64,000 nucleotides of DNA from Peribacillus sp. FSL H8-0477 (lineage in GTDB: Bacteria > Bacillota > Bacilli > Bacillales > DSM-1321). Location of the stretch: positions 558,001-622,000 of the forward strand of contig NZ_JBBODE010000001.1 in the NCBI RefSeq assembly GCF_038002765.1. The letters are read 5' to 3'. The notes beneath the pieces were generated by a model. That model saw nothing but the letters and a program-made list of their open reading frames with translations. It made no database searches and had not been told where the DNA came from. Shown piece by piece: positions 26,436 to 34,504 of the stretch. Every line of letters begins with the position of its first letter. Positions within the stretch are counted from its first letter, which is position 1. A program made the position numbers and the translations under genes.

Positions 26436-27407
26436 CTATTTAATTAAAAAACTTGCGCCATCAATGATTTCAATTTCCGGGTACTGTTTCAAATCATCCA
26501 TAAGTTGAAACAGTGCCTCATCCTTTTGTTTCGCTTCAATCATACAATCAAGATGCGGAAGACTCCCCTTCATCCCATTTAAAAAATCGAGGAACATCTT
26601 ACTGTCAATATAATCAGAGTGTGCACGGTACTCTTCATCTGAACGCGGGCTTGATATATGCATCTTAGGAGGAAGACTGGAATGCTGCCATGTTCCAATT
26701 ACCCGCTCCCACTCCTCTTCCCAAGAAGGCATTGCTGGATGATTAGCAAGATGGTGGTGATAATCAAATACTTGCGGTATCCCTAGTTTTTCACATAAAT
26801 AAAGGGTATCTGCCAGTCCAAAGGTTTTATCATCATTTTCTAAGATAATCATCTGCTGTAATGAAACTGAAATCAGCCCCCAATTATGGATAAACTGCTC
26901 CAGCGCTTTCTCCTTATCCTGATATCCTCCTCCAACATGAAGAACACATCGATGTTCCGGATTGATCTTCATCCCCTTTAATAGTTGTTGATGAATCCTA
27001 AGGGTTTTAACGGAATTAGTTAGAATATCTACCTGTGATCCATTTAAAAGCACAAAATGATCTGGATGAAAATCAACTCTCATTTTCGGATGTTTAGTCA
27101 GAAATTCAGCGATTTGTCCGAGCACATCACTAAGCGGCTTTAAAAACTTCCATTCCGGAAGATCTGGATGATTCGCTAATGGAATGAGCTTAGAACTTAA
27201 ACGAAAAAAGGCAATATCATGAACAGCACAATGCCTTAAAATCCGTAGACAATTTTCAAGGTTAGAAGCAGCAATTCTCTCTAGTTTACGAATGGCCGCT
27301 TCCCGGTCTTTAATTTTCGAAAACTGAGCAAATGTCATCGTCTGCGATGGCGATGCATTCTTCAGAGACATACTCATCGCAACAAAACCTAACCGAACTA
27401 CTGTCAA
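26436..27407 (-). CDS. uvsE: UV DNA damage endonuclease UvsE
   Basis: 323 residues, TIM-barrel endonuclease that nicks 5' of UV photoproducts, important for spore UV repair. Metal-binding motifs VDFHPDHF, LHVGG, ENDD, DYHHH and KMHISSPR are present. The N terminus VRLGFVAMSMSLKNASPS fits the family. TTG at 27407 is taken as start because GGGGTG lies 5 nt upstream; the open frame extends 13 codons further without a good site. Convergent with the MFS gene. Confidence 0.9.
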   Translation of the reverse strand: MTVVRLGFVAMSMSLKNASPSQTMTFAQFSKIKDREAAIRKLERIAASNLENCLRILRHCAVHDIAFFRLSSKLIPLANHPDLPEWKFLKPLSDVLGQIAEFLTKHPKMRVDFHPDHFVLLNGSQVDILTNSVKTLRIHQQLLKGMKINPEHRCVLHVGGGYQDKEKALEQFIHNWGLISVSLQQMIILENDDKTFGLADTLYLCEKLGIPQVFDYHHHLANHPAMPSWEEEWERVIGTWQHSSLPPKMHISSPRSDEEYRAHSDYIDSKMFLDFLNGMKGSLPHLDCMIEAKQKDEALFQLMDDLKQYPEIEIIDGASFLIK

Positions 27408-27531
27408 GATAACACCCCATCTCTCTTTACACTTTAGTATGCTCATTTCTTAGCAGTTTTAAAGCTTGAATAGAGTTGTAGTTCAGTTAATGAGGATAAA
27501 CTCCCCTTCGTTATGTATGTGTATAGATCGC

Positions 27532-27651
27532 TCATTTAGAATCTAATCTAAATCCTTCGAATAAACGCCCTCCAAATGGCTCTAAAATTTCATCTGCTAT
27601 TTTAATAATTTTAAATTTATTTCCATTCCTATAAAAATCATTAAAACGCAA
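27532..27651 (-). pseudogene. 39-codon coding-like frame, possible remnant or small gene
   Basis: Immediately after the serine hydrolase gene on the same strand, an open frame ends in protein-like sequence (KIADEILEPFGGRLFEGFRL). A TTG at 27651 is the only plausible start and has a weak TGGAACA ahead of it. It may be the tail of a decayed gene. Family not recognised. Confidence 0.3.
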
Positions 27652-27665
27652 TGTTCCAAAACAGA

Positions 27666-28679
27666 TTATAACGACAACAGTTTTTCAATTTCACAAGTGA
27701 TTCCGTAGGGTCCCTTTTCTTTATTCGAAGGAATCACGAGTTTGACCTGACTGTTCGGATAAACGGAAGAATGGAAGCTCCCACCGGGATCATATCCCAT
27801 TAGATGATACTTAAAAATCTCTCCCTCACGCTTAGTTATCCAGATACCATATCCATAATACTCTTCATCTTTCTCACAGACATAGGGTGTTAAAAGTGCA
27901 TTCGTCATGCTTTCATTAAGAAGCTTATGGGCAAATAATGAATCCCATAACTTCATCATATCTTGAGCCGTAATAAAGGCTCCTCCGTCCGATCCACCTT
28001 TAATTGGCAGCGAATAGATATTGGTCGTCCACGTACCGTTCTCCTTATCCATATAACCTATCGCCGTATGTGCAGGCAGCTGATCTAATTCGAAATAGCC
28101 AGATTCCATCATATTTGCTGTTCTAAACACATTTTTTTCAATATATTCCGTAAATTCTACCCCTGTCTGTTGTTCAATGACTAAGCCTAGGATAATAAAT
28201 CCCGCGTTATTATAGGAAAATTTTTCACCAGGTTGGAAATTCATGTGCTGACTTTGAAAAAGCGGTAAAAAGTCATGCAGCCTTTTAATGGTATACATTG
28301 GAACCGCCTTCCAAAGATCTGCAAAATCGTCCATGACCGCTTCATCAAAATAATCAGGAATTCCCGAAGAATGAGTTAATAGGTGATGTATCGTTATTTC
28401 CGAATCAAAATGGGGAAAATCTATGTCTAGACAATCACTAACTTTTGTATCAAATGATAGTATTCCTTTTTCAACGAGCTGACAAATGGCTATCGCAGTA
28501 AACAGCTTACATCCTGAAGCAATCCCAAAACGAGTATCGAGTGTATTGCTTAGGTTATTTGAACGATCAGCTTGTCCAAATGCTTTTTCTACGAGAATTT
28601 GATTCCTCTCTTTTAACAATACGACCCCAGAGAATCCCGTTTTTTCTGCATGGATCGAAACCATTTGACCAATGTCCAT
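27666..28679 (-). CDS. Serine hydrolase of the class C beta-lactamase family
   Basis: 337 residues without signal peptide. The penicillin-binding-protein-like active site is visible: SxxK as SGCK (near residue 55), YxN as YNN (about 155), and a C-terminal HLMGYDPGG region in place of KTG/HxG. Cytosolic members of this family are esterases or peptidases; resistance to beta-lactams should not be assumed. Start ATG at 28679, 8 nt after GGAG; the frame also contains a GTG three codons upstream. Confidence 0.82.
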   Translation of the reverse strand: MDIGQMVSIHAEKTGFSGVVLLKERNQILVEKAFGQADRSNNLSNTLDTRFGIASGCKLFTAIAICQLVEKGILSFDTKVSDCLDIDFPHFDSEITIHHLLTHSSGIPDYFDEAVMDDFADLWKAVPMYTIKRLHDFLPLFQSQHMNFQPGEKFSYNNAGFIILGLVIEQQTGVEFTEYIEKNVFRTANMMESGYFELDQLPAHTAIGYMDKENGTWTTNIYSLPIKGGSDGGAFITAQDMMKLWDSLFAHKLLNESMTNALLTPYVCEKDEEYYGYGIWITKREGEIFKYHLMGYDPGGSFHSSVYPNSQVKLVIPSNKEKGPYGITCEIEKLLSL

Positions 28680-28783
28680 TTCCTTCACTCCATCAACTAT
28701 TTTATTCCATATTATAACATAAGCAGACTTGCAAAATAGACTAGCATATAGTGAATCTATCCTGCTAATCTATTTTTTTGACG

Positions 28784-29212
28784 CTATTTATTTTTCGTAT
28801 AAAAGTATAGAAACCAGACTGCGTGATTTTGCTCATCTGCTGCTGCATCGCGAAATACCTTTTTAATCATCCGATTCTCTGTAGTCTGAGCTATATCTAA
28901 ATAATCATCCACGGTTTCCTGTTCATCAATAATAGATGCTTCTAATCCCGCTAAGTATTTGGTCGGGCAGAAGCCAATAATCTGCGGAGTGGGTTTCATG
29001 CCTGTAAGTGCTTCGTAAATACCGGTAAAAGCATTAAAATGCTTAATTTCATCCTGACGAATCTCTAGGATTTGATTTCTTTCCTTTACACCTTTAGCCA
29101 TTCCTGCCAGCCGTTCATAGCATTGAATCGCGCTGTATTCACCATTAATTGCTTTTTCAAGGTCCTTAATTAATTCCTGCTCCCTGTTGTAGGCAGGATC
29201 CTGATAATACAT
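28784..29212 (-). CDS. Ferritin-like/rubrerythrin-type protein
   Basis: 142 residues forming a four-helix bundle. Helix motifs EYSAIQCYE, RQDEIKHF, DEQETVDDYL and AADEQNHAVWF supply the Glu and ExxH ligands of a diiron site. No rubredoxin domain is attached. YhjR of B. subtilis is a likely relative, expressed late in sporulation there. A role in iron or peroxide handling is inferred. Single gene. Confidence 0.78.
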   Translation of the reverse strand: MYYQDPAYNREQELIKDLEKAINGEYSAIQCYERLAGMAKGVKERNQILEIRQDEIKHFNAFTGIYEALTGMKPTPQIIGFCPTKYLAGLEASIIDEQETVDDYLDIAQTTENRMIKKVFRDAAADEQNHAVWFLYFYTKNK

Positions 29213-29304
29213 ACGAAGATCTCCCTTCCATTACTACTGACAGGATAGCCTATGTTGGGAACATCCTTCATGTACCTACTATTTTAGTTGAGTTGTTTTG
29301 ATTT

Positions 29305-29427
29305 TCAGTCCAACTGCTTGTAATAAGCATCTACGATCGGATAAATATCCGGGTTTGACTTAATAAGTATCACCAATTTTACTAAGTGTTTTTCGTTATC
29401 AACAATTGTTATCGCATACAGCCATCT
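29305..29427 (-). pseudogene. Protein-like frame downstream of the pulA terminator, probable remnant
   Basis: The frame ending at 29305 reads WLYAITIVDNEKHLVKLVIL then KSNPDIYPIVDAYYKQLD, which looks like genuine protein. It has no start codon with a ribosome site after the pulA terminator; extending it upstream only runs through the terminator and antisense into pulA. It is probably the tail of a lost gene. Confidence 0.25.
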
Positions 29428-29463
29428 AAAAAAACCTTGAAGGGCAAACTGCCCCTCAAGGTT
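29428..29463 (-). terminator. Intrinsic terminator after pulA
   Basis: A 14-bp stem with one mismatch (AACCTTGAAGGGCA with complement) is followed on the minus strand by seven T, 10 nt after the pulA stop. Confidence 0.85.
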
Positions 29464-29473
29464 TACAACTTTA

Positions 29474-32377
29474 TTACTTATTCCCAACCAAGACATAACT
29501 GCTCAATGCTGGTACAGTAACTTGGGTTGTTTTTATTTTTCCAAGCTCTTTCGTTCCAGCTTTTTGACCATTAACAAGGATTGACCACGTGCCTTTTTTC
29601 GGCAGCGTAATTTTCACATCTTTATTATTGGCATTATGGATGACGATGAGCTGTTTCTTAGCTTGTGCCTTCTCTGGATTCGTTACCCGATAGGCGATCA
29701 CATTTTTAGGTGCATCAAAGAACTGTACATTCTTTTCTATTTCCTTTGCTGTTGCTAAACGGAACCCGGAGTACTGTTTACGGAGCTTTATCAGTCCCTT
29801 CATATACTCCACTTCTTTCGTAAATTCTGCTCTTCTCTTCCAATCTAACTGGTTAACTGCATCAGGAGATTTGTAGCTGTTATGGTCTCCCCCTTTCGTC
29901 CGCATAAATTCTTGTCCCGCATGGATAAAGTTAATACCTTGTGAGGTCAATGAAATGGACGAAGCAAGCTTATGCATTTGCTTTCGTTTTGTTAATGAAT
30001 CTTTAGGATTAGTCAGTGCTAATTTATCCCAGAGTGTATGATTATCATGTGCTTCAACATAGGTGACTACCTGCTGCGGGTCTTTATAGGTTGCTAGACT
30101 GTTATCGTAGTTGATTCCGCCGGCAATGCCCTTTTTGATGATGTCTTCCATTCCTTGCTTTCCGTTGACAAAGCCCGTATCTAACTCATTAAAGACACTG
30201 CCTTTCAACCCATCGCGAATGCTGTCATTAAAGTGAGCGATTCTTGGCATTTGTTCAGCATTTTTTTGATTCGCCTTACGATTTGCGGCAAGCGGCGTAT
30301 TTAGATCCCAGCCCTCCCCAATAACCATAATACTTGGATCAATCTTATCTAAAGCTCTACGGACATCGTTCATAGTTTGAACATCATGGATTCCCATTAA
30401 ATCGAAACGGAAACCGTCTAGATGATACTCCTTAGCCCAATAACTTACTGAGTCAACAATGAACTTACGCATCATTTTCCGCTCAGAGGCCGTATCATTT
30501 CCGACACCGGAACCATTTGCAAGTGTTCCATCTTCGTTATAGCGGAAATAATAGCCAGGGACGAGTTGATTAAAATTTGATTCATTTACCGCGTACATAT
30601 GGTTATAAACCACGTCCATCACGACCCGTAAATCCTGATTATGAACAGCTTGAATCATTTGTTTCATCTCGTTGATTCGAACCTTTGGTTTATAGGGATC
30701 AGTGGAGTAAGAACCTTCTGGTGCATTAAAGTTCTTTGGATCATACCCCCAATTATATTGCGGCTCATTCAGTTTTGTTTCATCAACGGTTCGATAGTCA
30801 TACATCGGTAAGAACTGAACATGTGTGACACCCAGATCCTTAATATGATTCAGCCCTGTTTTCACACCCTTTGGACCCGTTGTCTTACTTTCTGCCACAC
30901 CTAGGTATTTTCCTTTTTGTTTAATTCCACTTTCAGCTTGAATCGAGAGATCACGAATATGCAGTTCATAAAAAATGGCATCCTCTGCTTTGGCAGATTT
31001 CGGTTTTTTATTATTCCACTTTTTCGGATTCGTGCTCGATAAATCGGTCACAACTCCTTTATCCCCATTAACAGTAACCGCCCGAACATACGGGTCCACT
31101 GCCTCATTCCATTTATCTCCGATTTTTACCTTATACGTATAGATCAATCCATCTTGGTTTCCTTTAAGTTCCGTACTCCAAACGCCTTTGTCTCCTCGTT
31201 TCATGATTATTTCCTTACCTTCTGAGTCATTCCACGACTTATAAGTGACCAGTTTTGCTTCAGCTGCAGTCGGAGCCCAAAGTTTAAAAGTCGTTTTCTT
31301 TTTTTGATAAATGTTCCCTAACGTTCCAGTATAAGCGTATAGTTTATCGAAAGCTTCCGTTCGAATAGCTGCACCCATATCCACTGAAGCCGTTCCAAAC
31401 AATTTCTTGGTAACTTGATAATTCTTAGATAAATCCAGATTTTTCGTTGTTACAATCCGGACTTTATTCGTTACATTTTCTTTGCCGGCATATGGAAGTA
31501 CTTCTTTGATGTCTGCCCCATTTAGGGTGATTCCCGCATTGGTTTCTTCATCTAATGAGAAAGGGAAATTAGTTTCTAAGGTGATTTCGTTCAATTTATC
31601 AATCGTTGATTTGACAATTTTAGGTGAGCGGTCAATTTGAGCAGGATCATAAAACACTCGTTCAACTCCTTGTGTCAGCCAGATTTCTGCACTACCATCT
31701 TCTTTAAATTTTGTTATAAAGCGCTCATTAAATTCTTTATTCGCCCAATCGTTCCCATCCTTGCTTTGCCTCATAATAAATCCAGCTTTTTTAATTCCCT
31801 CAAGATCGGTTAATTCTACTTCAGCTACCTTCCCGAACTCATCCTCTTCCTTAAACTGAACGGCCTGTCCATCTTTTCCATCCGGCCACATCCACAAATT
31901 CCAGCCATCATATTGTTTGTCATAGCGGAAGTAATGAATCTTAATTTTCACTTTTTCATATGCTGGGAAATCTCGATACTCCCCGTCTGGCGGCTCTGAA
32001 TAAGTCATTTCATCACCTGACTTTACCCATACTTCGCCTTCACCATTTTGAACATCCAGCCAGCGGTCATTCTCTCCATCTTTTTCCCATGACTCCGTAC
32101 GAATAATGAATCCGACTTTCTTCGTATCAACAGGGAGTTCAATCTCAGCCGTTTTCCCAAACGCATCCTTTCCAGTAAACGAATATGCCTTTCCTTCCCC
32201 GCCTTCAGGCCAAACCCATAGACTCCAGTCCTTTGTATTTCCCTTCTCTTCTTGATAATGAATCGTGATTTTCGTCGTACTGCTGGCTTCTGCAATCGGT
32301 TGCACAAATGAAACGAGTAAAATAGAAACCAACAACGATACCACGGTCACCCAACTAATTACTTTTCTTTTAAACAA
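29474..32377 (-). CDS. pulA: Secreted type I pullulanase
   Basis: 967 residues, extracellular enzyme that cleaves alpha-1,6 branches in pullulan and starch. A signal peptide (about 1-31) precedes two CBM41/PUD starch-binding modules (about 34-125 and 143-242), an Ig-like spacer (about 250-340), CBM48 (about 360-440) and a GH13_14 barrel. The pullulanase hallmark YNWGYDP is at 541-547; catalytic Asp659 (GFRFDLMG), Glu688 (GEGWD) and Asp778 (EAHDNHT) are intact. No cell-wall anchor is seen. The start is TTG with AAGGAGGAG. A cre site overlaps the promoter. Confidence 0.93.
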   Translation of the reverse strand: MFKRKVISWVTVVSLLVSILLVSFVQPIAEASSTTKITIHYQEEKGNTKDWSLWVWPEGGEGKAYSFTGKDAFGKTAEIELPVDTKKVGFIIRTESWEKDGENDRWLDVQNGEGEVWVKSGDEMTYSEPPDGEYRDFPAYEKVKIKIHYFRYDKQYDGWNLWMWPDGKDGQAVQFKEEDEFGKVAEVELTDLEGIKKAGFIMRQSKDGNDWANKEFNERFITKFKEDGSAEIWLTQGVERVFYDPAQIDRSPKIVKSTIDKLNEITLETNFPFSLDEETNAGITLNGADIKEVLPYAGKENVTNKVRIVTTKNLDLSKNYQVTKKLFGTASVDMGAAIRTEAFDKLYAYTGTLGNIYQKKKTTFKLWAPTAAEAKLVTYKSWNDSEGKEIIMKRGDKGVWSTELKGNQDGLIYTYKVKIGDKWNEAVDPYVRAVTVNGDKGVVTDLSSTNPKKWNNKKPKSAKAEDAIFYELHIRDLSIQAESGIKQKGKYLGVAESKTTGPKGVKTGLNHIKDLGVTHVQFLPMYDYRTVDETKLNEPQYNWGYDPKNFNAPEGSYSTDPYKPKVRINEMKQMIQAVHNQDLRVVMDVVYNHMYAVNESNFNQLVPGYYFRYNEDGTLANGSGVGNDTASERKMMRKFIVDSVSYWAKEYHLDGFRFDLMGIHDVQTMNDVRRALDKIDPSIMVIGEGWDLNTPLAANRKANQKNAEQMPRIAHFNDSIRDGLKGSVFNELDTGFVNGKQGMEDIIKKGIAGGINYDNSLATYKDPQQVVTYVEAHDNHTLWDKLALTNPKDSLTKRKQMHKLASSISLTSQGINFIHAGQEFMRTKGGDHNSYKSPDAVNQLDWKRRAEFTKEVEYMKGLIKLRKQYSGFRLATAKEIEKNVQFFDAPKNVIAYRVTNPEKAQAKKQLIVIHNANNKDVKITLPKKGTWSILVNGQKAGTKELGKIKTTQVTVPALSSYVLVGNK

Positions 32378-32414
32378 ACTCTCTCCTCCTTCTTGGAAAA
32401 TACTACATATTAAT

Positions 32415-32440
32415 TATAGTATTTTTTGTAAGCGTTTGCA
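32415..32440 (-). promoter_or_regulatory. pulA promoter region with CcpA cre site
   Basis: TGTAAGCGTTTGCA (32427-32440) matches the cre consensus at all but one weak position. A perfect TATAAT (read on the minus strand, 32415-32420) lies close downstream, so bound CcpA would cover the -35 region and repress pulA in glucose. Confidence 0.7.
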
Positions 32441-32490
32441 TAATACTTTTCATATTTAAGCCATTTGAACTATGAATACCGGAGATGTTC

Positions 32491-32592
32491 TATTCCCGTC
32501 TGAAGTCGTCGTATTCCCGTCAGGAACATGGTTATTCCCGTCTAAGATAGGCATAATCCCGTCTGGCGTTAACTATATACCCCTATAGGTAT
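32491..32592. repeat. 21-bp-period intergenic repeat array, locus A (4 units)
   Basis: Four copies of an 11-bp motif TA(T/A)TCCCGTC(T/A) begin at 32491, 32512, 32533 and 32554, exactly 21 bp apart, with non-conserved 10-bp spacers. The array ends, after 12 nt, in the palindromic ATACCCCTATAGGTAT (32577-32592). Orientation is opposite to the arrays at 61.5 and 61.7 kb. Confidence 0.85.
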
Positions 32593-32602
32593 TGACCTGT
32601 TC

Positions 32603-32629
32603 AAAAAAAGACCAGCACGAATGCTGATC
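32603..32629 (-). terminator. Intrinsic terminator of the sugar locus
   Basis: The stem GATCAGCA/TGCTGGTC with a 4-nt loop touches the stop codon of the oxidoreductase gene and is followed on the minus strand by seven T. Confidence 0.8.
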
Positions 32630-33648
32630 TACTGTATGGAGACGATTTGTCTGGTTTCCTGTGATTCTATCGCTGCAAGGATGATTTCTAGGGATTTCAT
32701 GCCTTCCTCACCAGGAATAGGGGGTTCTGAATTCTCTAGTATACTTGTAATAAAGTAGTCAATAATACTTGAGTTGCTTTGCCCGCCTTCTTCATTGGTT
32801 TGGATTTTCTCAAGTTGATGGTTAATGATGGTTCCATCCCGATACTCTTCAATGAGTGAATAGACTGGGTCCGCTTCTAATCGGAGGGTTCCATTTTCTC
32901 CATAAATAATGGTGGAATTATCTCCTCCAGTCACATAAGCCCAACTGGCGGTAAGCGTCCCTATTATTCCGCTCTCTGTCCGTAGAATACATACGGCATT
33001 ATCATCAACTTCTGTATTTTGTTTGGCATTCGTTTCAATAAAAGCTCCTACCTCTGAAAATTCTCCCAGTAAGTACCGCATTAAGTCCGCTTTATGAACA
33101 CCGAGATCGCCCATTGCCCCGATAAATGCCCGTTCTTTGTCGAAGAACCAACTTTCAGCTCCATCAATGCTCCACTCTTCAGGTCCTGGGTGTCCGAACG
33201 TCGTGGAGAAACTGTATAGTTTCCCAAGCTTTCCACTCTCGATAATTTCTTTCGCCTTTTGGTGGGAAGCAACAAACCGTTGATTATGAGCAATCATGAG
33301 TTTTTTTTCATTTAGCTTTCCTGCAGCAATCATGGCTTCTGCTTCATCCTTTGAGGTAGCCATTGGTTTTTCACATAAAACATGTTTGCCTGCGTTTAAC
33401 GCAGCAATCGTTACTGAAGCATGAAGATAGTTTGGCAGACAGATACTGATCACATCAATCTCTTTATTCGCTAATACGTCCCGATAATCCGTATATGCTT
33501 TAGCACCATAGAGCTTCGCCATTTCTTCCGCGCGTTCTTCGACAATGTCGCACACGGCTGTAATCTCTACTTCTTTGTTATTATCGTATTCTAGTAAATG
33601 ACGAACTCTTGCAATCGTTCCACATCCAAGTACTCCAACTTTAAGCAT
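32629..33648 (-). CDS. Gfo/Idh/MocA-family oxidoreductase
   Basis: 339 residues. An N-terminal Rossmann domain (VGVLGCGTIARVRHL) with the family motif CEKPMA is followed by a C-terminal alpha/beta domain containing MGDLGVHKADLMRYLL. It is an NAD(P)-dependent dehydrogenase of sugars or cyclitols. Last gene of the minus-strand sugar locus, 10 nt after the isomerase-like gene, so the two probably act in sequence on an imported sugar. The exact substrate cannot be predicted. Confidence 0.85.
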   Translation of the reverse strand: MLKVGVLGCGTIARVRHLLEYDNNKEVEITAVCDIVEERAEEMAKLYGAKAYTDYRDVLANKEIDVISICLPNYLHASVTIAALNAGKHVLCEKPMATSKDEAEAMIAAGKLNEKKLMIAHNQRFVASHQKAKEIIESGKLGKLYSFSTTFGHPGPEEWSIDGAESWFFDKERAFIGAMGDLGVHKADLMRYLLGEFSEVGAFIETNAKQNTEVDDNAVCILRTESGIIGTLTASWAYVTGGDNSTIIYGENGTLRLEADPVYSLIEEYRDGTIINHQLEKIQTNEEGGQSNSSIIDYFITSILENSEPPIPGEEGMKSLEIILAAIESQETRQIVSIQ

Positions 33649-33658
33649 ATGCGGTTCT

Positions 33659-34423
33659 CTATCCTTTCTTTAGTAAGAGTGGTTTTAAGTAATTTATACT
33701 GATTTCAATACTTTCAAATGGTGTGAGGCGGCTCATATCCTGCTCAATAATCCACCACTGAACCCCTGCGTCTTTTCCTTTTTCAAGTACAGCGTCTAAA
33801 TCTACCCCGCCAGTTCCTAATTCAGCAAAAAATTGTTCTTCATCTTTGGTCATATCTTTCAAATGAACTAAAGGGGTTCTATTTGTGCAGCGTTCCATCC
33901 ATTCGACTGGTTTTTCTCCGGCTTTTTCCAGCCAATAAATGTCCAATTCTGCTTTGACGTTTTCTTCTTTGGTATCTTCATAGATGGCTTGAAGCGCCTG
34001 TCTTCCATCATTCATGCGCTCAAGTTCAAAATCATGATGATGATAACAAAGAGTTAATCCTTCTTCTCGGCAAATCGTCCCCGCTTCGTCTAAAAATCGG
34101 ATCAGCTTCTGATAATCTTCTTCCTTTCTTTGTTCAGGCATTAGGTATGGGCAGACAATATAGCCGCTTCCGAGTATCTTCTGATTCTCTATAACTTGCT
34201 CTAAATTGGATTCTAACTCTATTAGAGGGACATGGCTGGCTGCCGCTTGAAGCCCCAGTTCATCCAGTAATTCCTTTAAGTCTTTTACATCCCATCCTTC
34301 ATATCCAGCAAACTCTACGCCATCAAATCCCAGCTCTGCCACTTTTCTTAACGTTCCAGCAAAATCTTTTTGACTTTCTTCCCGTAATGTATACATTTGG
34401 ACAGCTACTTGAGTTGTTTTCAT
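33659..34423 (-). CDS. Sugar phosphate isomerase/epimerase-like TIM-barrel protein
   Basis: 254 residues of the xylose-isomerase-like AP2 endonuclease superfamily. Metal-site stretches are LCYHHHDFELE, AELDIYWLEKAG, LVHLKDM and WWIIEQD. Genes of this type paired with Gfo/Idh/MocA dehydrogenases commonly catalyse sugar or keto-sugar isomerisation. GGAGGTGG precedes the ATG. It follows the solute-binding protein gene by 81 nt. Confidence 0.82.
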   Translation of the reverse strand: MKTTQVAVQMYTLREESQKDFAGTLRKVAELGFDGVEFAGYEGWDVKDLKELLDELGLQAAASHVPLIELESNLEQVIENQKILGSGYIVCPYLMPEQRKEEDYQKLIRFLDEAGTICREEGLTLCYHHHDFELERMNDGRQALQAIYEDTKEENVKAELDIYWLEKAGEKPVEWMERCTNRTPLVHLKDMTKDEEQFFAELGTGGVDLDAVLEKGKDAGVQWWIIEQDMSRLTPFESIEISINYLKPLLLKKG

Positions 34424-34504
34424 TTTATCTCCACCTCCATACTTTCATAATTAAATTAGAACCACCCCTTACTCAGGATGGTTCTATAAGCAGTTGATTG
34501 GTGT

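Noticed and set aside
27666-28679. Beta-lactamase resistance gene
   Set aside because: No signal peptide and only general class C family motifs; cytosolic members are usually esterases or peptidases.
29428-29496. Full 63-aa gene overlapping the pulA 3' end
   Set aside because: The frame would have to start inside pulA and read through its terminator; only the downstream part looks like protein and it has no start.
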